Source: Pseudomonas sp. TH43 (GTDB lineage Bacteria > Pseudomonadota > Gammaproteobacteria > Pseudomonadales > Pseudomonadaceae). Taken from it: DNA of 64,000 nucleotides. The notes beneath the pieces are model-generated. The model ran no database searches and was not told where the DNA came from. It was given only the letters and a program-made list of their open reading frames with translations. A program made the position numbers and the translations under genes. Position 1 is the first letter of the stretch; each line of letters opens with the position of its first letter. Location of the stretch: positions 124,001 to 188,000 of the forward strand of contig NZ_JAEKFI010000003.1 of NCBI RefSeq assembly GCF_016650635.1. The letters are read 5' to 3'. Shown here one piece after another: positions 1-9,000 of this stretch.

Positions 1-3000
1 CAGCGGATTGAGATCGTCGTCCAGCACCCACAGCGAGCGTTGGCCGACCACTCGCCCGATCGGCGCATAGGCGGCAGCGCAGGCTTCATCGTTCGGCGCT
101 TTCCAGAGCATCGGCGTGACCACGGTTTCGGTCGGGCCGTAACCGTTGGTGATGAACTGCGGCTGCAACACGCGGCGCACTTGCGCCAGGGTCTGCTCCG
201 GCACAGCGTCACCGCCCAGGCAGTAAATGCGCACCTTCGGCACGGCCATACCGCTGGCCTCGACGTACTCGGCCACCTGCTTGAGGTAGGCAGGCGGGAA
301 GCAGGCGATGTCGATCGAACGGCTGAGCAAGGCGTGGCTGGTCTGCTCCGGCGTCCACAGTTCATGATCGCGCAGCACCAGGGTGCCGCCGAAGGCCAGG
401 GTGGTCAGCCAGCGCTCATGCGCGCCATCGAAGGCGAACGACATGAAGTGCAATTCGCGGGTGCTGGCGTCCATTTCGTACAGTTCGCGGATCGCCTGGC
501 AATGCATGCTCAGCGGTCCGTGCGTCACCGCAACACCTTTGGGTAAACCGGTAGAGCCCGAGGTGTAGATCAGGTACGCGAGGCTGTCATCACAGGTCTG
601 CACCCGCGGTGCGGTGTGCGGATATTGATTGCCATCGAAATGATCGAGATCGAGCAATGGCAGGTTCGCCGGCAGCGGCAAGCGCTGGCTGGCGGCGCCA
701 CGGCTGATCATCTGACGCATGCCGGAGTCTTCGATCATGAAGGCCAGGCGATCAATCGGATAATCGATGTCCAGCGGCACGTAGGCAGCGCCACTTTTGA
801 ACACCGCGAGCAAGGCCACCAGCATGTCGAGCGAGCGCTCGAGTGCGACACCGATCAGCATTTCCGGACCGGCACCCGCCGCGATCAAATGATGCGCCAA
901 CTGGTTGGCACGGCGCTCGAGTTGCGCATAGCTCAACTGCTCGTCGGCACATTCGGCGGCGATCGCCTCAGGGCGTTGCGCGGCAATCATCGCCGGTAAC
1001 AGCTCGCGCCGGTGCACCGCCGCCGGTTCTGCGCCCCACTGCTGCAAGGCCTGCCATTGTGGCGCAGCCAGACGTTGCAGATTGCCCAGACGCTCGGTCG
1101 GCTGCTGCATCATGCTCTGCAGCAACACTTCCATGGTCTGACGGATCCGCTCGACCGCTTCGACACTGAAGCGATCACGCAGGAACAGGTACTCAATGGA
1201 GAACTCTTCGCCCAGATGCACCGCCAGGTCCATCGGGAAGTTGGTCACGTCATGGCTGGCCGAGGTGCCGAAGCGCAAGCCGCCCGGAGCCTGTTCCAGA
1301 CGCTGGTCAATCGGGTAGTTCTCGAACACGATGATGCTGTCGAACAAGGCTTGCCCGCCCTGCCCCGACCAGCGCTGAATGTCCGCCAGCGGTGCGTGAG
1401 CATGTTCACGCAGGTCGAGGTTATAAGCCTGCAGACTGCTCAGCCAGGCGTTCAGCGGCTGTGCCGGATCGAGGGTCTGGATCACCGGCAAGGTATTGAT
1501 GAACAGGCCCAGCATGCTGCCGGCATTCGGCAAGCCTTCCGGGCGTCCGGCCACGGTGGCACCAAACGCCACGCTGTGCTGCCCGGTGTAGCGCTGCAAC
1601 AAGAGCAACCATGCGCCTTGAATCAGCGTGTTGGCGGTGATGCCCTGCGCTCGGCAATGCTGCTGCAACAAAGCGGTCTGCTGTGCATCCCAACGGGTGT
1701 ACAACGCCTGGTGACCGTGCTCGGCGGACTCGTGACGCGGGTGCATCGCCTGGCTCAACGCGGTCGGTTCGACCAGCGTCTGCAAATGGCCGCGCCAGAA
1801 CTGCTCCAGTTGCGCCGAATCCTGCTGCTGCAACCACGCGATAAAGTCGCGATAACGACCGCTCTCGCCTTCAACCTGACCGGTTGCGTAATGCTGCAGC
1901 ACCTCGCCGAACAACTGCGAACTGCTCCAGCCGTCCATCAGGATGTGGTGGCTGGTCCAGATCAATTGGTACTTGTCCGCACCCAGACGAATCAGGCGCG
2001 TGCGCTGCAACGGCATGCGATCCAGCGCAAAGCCCTGAACGCGCTGCTGGCGGGCGAACTCGGCGAGTTGCGCATCATCCATCGGCGTGTCCAGCGCTTG
2101 CAGGTCAACCACGCCCTGTCGGTGGACGATCTGCACGGGTGACGCCTGGCTGTCTTGCCAGTGGAACGACGTGCGCAGAATTTCGTGACGCTGCACCACG
2201 CATTCCCACGCGGCACGGAAGCGCTCGATATCGAGGCCTTCCACCGACAGGTTGAGCTGGTTGACGTAGAGATCGTCGCCATCATCGGACAAGGTGTGGA
2301 ACAGCATGCCCTGCTGCATCGGCGACAACGGATAGATGTCTTCGATGTCCGCGACCGCCACGGGCAAACTGTCCAGACGCGCCTGACTCAGCGCGGCCAG
2401 CGGGAAGTCCGACGGCGTCAGGCCGTGGTTGCCCGGAACCACGCAGTGGTCGATCAGCGCCGTCAGTTCACGCCCGTAATCATCGGCCAATGCCTGCACG
2501 GTCGCGGTGTCGAACATCTGCTCGCTGAAGCTCCACGACAGGCTCAGCTCACCGCCATACACCTGGCCGTTGACCGACAACCAGTTGCCCAGAGGGGCGC
2601 GATCGCTGAGGTCATTGCCGGCACTTTCGCCGGCCGGCAGGAACAGCGCAGCTTCGTCGAACTGGCTGTCGAACTGGCCAAGGTAGTTGAAGGTGATTTT
2701 CGGCGTTGGCAGGTCAGCCAAAGCCTCACGCGCCGACACATCGCCCAGATAACGCAAGGCGCCAAAACCGATGCCCTTGTCGGGAATCGCGCGCAGTTGT
2801 TCCTTGATCTGCTTGATCGAATCAGCGAGCCCGCTGGCCGGCGTCAGGTGCACCGGGAACACGCTGGTGAACCAGCCGAGGGTGCGGCTCAGATCGATAT
2901 CGTCAAACAGGTCTTCACGACCATGACCTTCCAGCTGAATCAGCGCCGAGGCATGCCCGCTCCAGCGGCTGATGACACGCGCCAGTGCGGTCAGCAGCAG

Positions 3001-6000
3001 GTCGTTGACTTGGGTGCGATAAGCCGCCGGGGCCTGTTGCAACAGTTGTTTGGTCAGCTCAGGGGCAAGACGCGTCTGCACACTTTGCGCGTAGCGGTTT
3101 TCCAGGCTGCCGCCGGGGCGCTCGCACGGCAACGTGGCGCTCGCCCCCTGCAAGTGCTCACGCCAGAAGGCCTGTTCATCATCGAGGCTGGCGGTGTGCG
3201 CCTGCAGGCGTTCGGCCCAGGCTTTGAAGGCGCTGGTCTTGGCCGGCAACGCGACCTCGCGCCCGGCCTGAATCTGGCTGAACGCGGTGTGCAGATCCTC
3301 CAGCAGAACACGCCACGAGACACCGTCGACCACCAGGTGATGCACCACCAGCAGCAAACGCTGAGTGTGGTCCGGCAGATCGAGCAGCACACCTCGCAGC
3401 AGCGGACCGTCGTGCAGATTGAGGCTGCCCTGGGCCTGCTGACTGGTGGCTTCGATTTCACCCGGATCGGTCAGCGTGCGCTGCCAGAGCAGTGCTTGCG
3501 CAGGATCGATCGGGCGGTGAGTGGCTGTCCAGCCGTCAGTCGTTTCACTGAACGACAAGCGCAAGGCATCGTGATGCACAACCAGTGCCTGAAGCACTTG
3601 CGAAACGGTGTCGGCGTGCAGGGTCATCGCCGGTTTGAGCAGCAACGACTGGTTCCAGTGATGCCGCTGGGGAATCTCGCTGGCGAAGAACCATTGCTGG
3701 AACGGCAGCAACGGCGTCGCGCCGCTGACCGGTCCCTGGTCGATGCTCAGCAGCGTGCCGCCCAGTTGCGCGACTGCCGCCAGTGCCTGCACGGTCTGGT
3801 GCTGGAACAAATCCTTGGGCGTGAACTGGATACCGGCCTGCCGCGCACGGCCGACCACTTGAATCGAGATGATCGAATCACCACCCAGCTCGAAGAAGTT
3901 GTCCGTGGCGCTGACACGTTCAAGGCGCAGGACATCGGCCCAGATCGTGGCGATGCGTTGCTCCATGTCGTTGCGCGGCGCCACGTAGCTGTTCTGCATC
4001 AGGCTGGCATCCGGTGCCGGCAGCGCCTTGCGATCCAGCTTGCCGTTCGGGGTCACCGGCAGTTGCGCCAGCACCATCAAGTGCGCCGGCACCATGTGCG
4101 TTGGCAGACTCTCCTTGAGGGCGTTGCGCACGCTGTCGCGCCATTCGCCCAAATGGGCTTCTGCCACCGACTGCGTCGGCACCAGATACGCCACCAGTTG
4201 CTTGCCGCTGGGCCCGGCATGCGCCAGCACCACGGCTTCGCGCACGCTGCTCAGTTCCAGCAGACGCGCTTCGATTTCGCCCAGTTCGATGCGGAAACCA
4301 CGGATTTTCACCTGATTGTCGACGCGGCCCTGATAGTCAAACACGCCATCGGCGCGCTCCCGCACCAGGTCACCGCTGCGATACAGACGACTGCCCGGCG
4401 CCCCGAACGGATCGGGTACGAAGCGTTCAGCGGTCATCGCCGGACGATCCAGATAACCCCGGGCCAGCCCGGTGCCGCCCAGGTACAACTCGCCCATCAC
4501 GCCCTGTGGCAACGCGTTGAGATCAGCGCTGAGCACACAGGTGCTGCGGTCGCCGATACGCGTGCCGATGGGTGCATAGGCCGCGCCGCACTCATCATTG
4601 CGTCCGGCCTTCCAGATCAGCGGAGTGACCACGGTTTCGGTCGGCCCGTAACCGTTGATGATGTACTGCGGCGCCAGCGCGGCACGCGCCCGCTCGAAAC
4701 TGTCGTTGGGCACGGCGTCGCCGCCGAAGCAGTAGATGCGCACTGCGGGCGGCTGACCAACCTGTTCGGCGTGCTCGGCCAATTGCTGCAGGTACACCGG
4801 CGGGAACGCCGCCACCGTCACGCCGTGCTGTTGCATGGCGGTATAGGTCTGCTCCGGGCTCCACAGACTGTCGTCACGCAACAACAGCCGCGAGCCATGA
4901 GTCAGCGGGGTCAGCCAACGCTCATGTGCGCCGTCGAAAGCGAACGACATGAAATGCAGTTCGCAATCGTCCGGGGTCATTTCATAGCGCTGGCCGATGG
5001 CCTGGCAATGCATCGCCAGCGGGCCGTGCGCTACGCACACCCCCTTGGGTTGTCCGGTGGAACCTGAGGTGTAAATCACGTAGGCGAGGTTTTCCGCCTG
5101 CACGTCGACCTGCGGCGCAACGTCTGGCCATTCGGCGCTCGACAGCGTGTCCAGGTCCAGTGCGCGCAGACCGGCGCTCAGCGGTAACTGGGTGCGCAGT
5201 TGCGAATCAGTGAGCAACAGGGCGATGCCCGAGTCTTCGATCAGATAAGCCAGGCGCTCGCGCGGATAACTGGCATCCAGCGGCACGTAGGCGCCGCCGG
5301 CCTTGAGCACGGCGAGCAAGGCCACCAGCATCGATGGGCTGCGCGGCAGGGCTACGCCGACGCGCACTTCCGGGCCGACGCCTTCATTGATCAACACATG
5401 CGCGAGGCGATTGGCCTGGGTTTCAAGCGCGGCGAAGGTCAACGCCTGATCGCCACAACGCACGGCCTCTTGTTGCGCCTGCTGCGCCGCAATCACCGCA
5501 ATGCGCTGATGCACCAGCAACGGGTCGGTGCAGGGTTGCGCACGATTGCTGTCCTGCAAACGGTTCTGCTCTTCACGGCTGAGCAGGGTCAACGCGCCAA
5601 GACGCGCATTGGCCGACTGCACGAATTGCTCCAGCAGCGAGGCCAGTTGTGCGTGCAAACGCATAATCGCCTCCTGGCTGAAATTCGCCGTGGCAAAGCT
5701 GTAATGCACCGACAGGGTTTCGCCCAGATTGACCCCGACCGTCAACGGGAAGTTGGTTTGTTCACGGGTGTCGACCGCGCCGAAATTCAGGCCCAGCGCT
5801 GAGCCTTGCTCCAGCGCTTCGGAGATCGGGTAGTTCTCGAACACCAACAGGTTGTCGAACAGGCCATCGCTGCCCTGCCCCGACCAGCGCTGGATATCGG
5901 CCAGTGGCGTGTGTTCGAAATCACGCAGGGCGATGTTGAGTTCTTGCACGGTTTGCAGCCACTGGCTGACCGTCAGTTGCGGTTCCGGACGGGCAATCAC

Positions 6001-9000
6001 CGGCAAGGTGTTGATGAACAGGCCGACCTGCTGCTCGACCCCGGGCAGGTTCGCCGGACGCCCCGACACGGTGGCGCCGAATGCCACGGTCGATTGCCCG
6101 GTGTAACGCTGCAACAGCAGCAGCCACGCCGCTTGCACCAAGGTGTTAAGGGTGACTTTTTGCTGGCGGGCAAATTCACTCAGGCGCAACGTGCCGGTGG
6201 CGTCGATCCACTGCTGATATTGTTCGATCCCGCCATTTGCGCTCGCCGAACGATCCGCCAGCCCTTGGGCCAGGCGGGTCGGCTCATCAAATTGAGCCAG
6301 ACGCTCAAGCCAGAACTGCTCGCTGAGCTGACTGTCCTGACGCTGCAGCCAGGCGATGTAATCACTGTAGCGGCCGATGGTCGCTGCAGGCACTTGCCCG
6401 GCATAGCGTTGCAACACCTCACCGAGCAACTGCGAATTGCTCCAGCCGTCCATCAAAATGTGATGACTGGTGTAGAGCAGTTCGTGACGGTCTGCAGCAG
6501 TGCGCACGACCACCAGGCGTAACAGCGGCACCTCGTTCAGATCGAACGGACGGCTGCGCTCGGCCTCGGCCAGCGCATCCAGCGCCTCACTCGGCTGGCC
6601 GCGCCAGTCGTGAACGGTGAACGGCAGCGTGGCCGTGCGTTCGACGATTTGCAGTGGCTGCGCTTGCGCGCCGCCCCAGACAAACCGCGTACGCAGAATG
6701 TCATGAGCCTCCAGCGCCGCTTGCCAGGCCTGACGGAAACGCTCGACATCGAGCCCTTCCACCGACACGCGCATCTGGTTGATGTAATCGCCCGAGCCTT
6801 GTTCGTACAGGGTGTGGAAAAGCATGCCCTGCTGCATCGGCGACAGTGGATAAACGTTGTCCACCGCTTGCGGATCCGTGATCAGCTGATCGAGCTGCGC
6901 CTGGCTCAGGTCAGCCAACGGGAAGTCCGACGGCGTCACGCCGCGGTTGTTCGCCTCACAGCAATGGGCGATCAGCGCATTGAGTTCTTGCGCATAGTCG
7001 TCAGCCAGACGCTGGATCGTCGCCTGATTGAACATTTCGTGGCTGAACGACCAGCTGAGGTTGAGCTCACCGCCATAGACCTTGCCGTTGATGTCCAGCC
7101 AGTTGGCCAGCGGTGCCAACGAACTCTGTTCACGGCCGGTGCTTTCACTGGCGGGCACGAACAGCGCGGCATCGTCGAACTGGCTGTCGAACTGCCCCAG
7201 GTAGTTGAAGGTAATGCGCGGTACCGGCTGCGCTGCGAGGGTCTGCTGCGCGTGTTCATCGCCCAGGTAACGCAAGGCTCCAAAACCCAGGCCTTTGTTC
7301 GGCACGCCACGCAGCTGTTCCTTGACCGCCTTGAGCGAGTCGGCCAGGCCCATGGCCGGGGTCAGGCGCACCGGGAACAGGCTGGTGAACCAGCCAACGG
7401 TGCGGCTCAGGTCGATGTCGTCGAACAGCTCCTCACGGCCATGCCCTTCGAGTTGAATCAGGGTCGAAGCCTGACCGGTCCAGCGGCAAATCACCCGCGC
7501 CAGTGCCGTCAGCAGCACATCGTTGATCTGCGTGCGATAGGCGGCGGGCGCCTGTTGCAACAGTTGGCGGGTCTGATCGGCATTCAGGCGGGTTTCCACA
7601 CTCACCGCGTGACGGTTTTGCAAGGTTGCCGCAGGGTTGTCGCAAGGCAGATCGGCAGGCGCCTCGCCCAACTGCTCGGCCCACCACGCCAGTTCGTTGT
7701 GCAGCTCGCCGGCGGCGAACGTTTGCAGGTGTTGCGCCCAGTCCTTGAACGGGCTGGTCTTGGCCGCGAGTTTGATCGTCTGACCGTTTTGCAGTTGCTC
7801 GCAAGCGTTCTGCAAATCTTCCAGCAACACGCGCCAGGACACACCGTCGACCACCAGGTGATGGATCGCCAGCAACAAACGCTGACTGCCGTCGGCCACA
7901 TTCAGCAGCACGGCGCGCAACAGCGGGCCGTTTTGCAGATCGAGGCTGCCTTGCGCGGCGTCGCACACCGCTTCGATTTCGTCGACGTGCTGCACGCTCG
8001 CCTGTTGCAGCAACGGCTGGTTATCCGGCGCACGGTGCGTGGCCGTCCAGCCTTCAGCGCCTTCGCTGAAGCTCAGGCGCAAGGCATCGTGATGCGCCAC
8101 CAGCGCCTGCAAGGCGCGTTCGAGGACATTGGCATCGACCGCCTGCGATGGTTTGAGCAGCAGCGACTGGTTCCAGCGCTGACGCTCAGGAATCTGCAGT
8201 TCGAAGAATCGTTGCTGGAACGGCAGCAACGGCGTGCTGCCAGTGACGGCGCCCTGCTCGATGCTGAACGCTGCCTCGCCACGCTGGGCGACCCGGGCCA
8301 GACCTTGCACGGTCTGGTACTGGAACAAATCCTTGGGGGTAATGCGCAGACCGGCCTGACGCGCGCGGCTGACCACCTGAATGGAGATGATCGAGTCACC
8401 GCCCAGGGCAAAGAAGTTATCCGTGACGCCCACCTGCTCCAACCCGAGCACGGCCTGCCAGATCTCACACAATTGCCGCTCGCTGTCGTTGCTCGGCGCC
8501 AAATAGGTGTGCTGTTCCAGCGCGGCATCAGGTTTGGGCAGGGCCTTGCGATCAAGCTTGCCGTTGGGAGTCAGCGGCAGTTGTTCGAGGAACAGCAAGT
8601 GCGCCGGCACCATGTACTCCGGCAGGTGTTCACGCAGGCCGGCCTTGAGTACTTCGCGCAGCCGCGCTTGTTCTTCGGCATTGCCCAGGGCAGCGCTCGG
8701 CACGATGTAGGCGACCAGTTGCTGACCGCTCGCGCCTTCCTGCGCCAGCACCGCCAGTTCGCGCACCGCGTCTTGTTGCAGCAGGCGTGCTTCGATCTCG
8801 CCCAACTCGATGCGGAAACCGCGCACCTTGACCTGATGGTCGATACGCCCGACGTATTGCAGGTTGCCGTCAGCTTGATAACGCGTCAGGTCACCCGTGC
8901 GGTAGAAGCGCTCGCCCGGAGCGCCGAACGGGTTCGGCAGATATTTTTCTGCGGTCAACGCCGGTCGGGCCAGGTAACCGCGGGTGATGCCGGCACCGGC

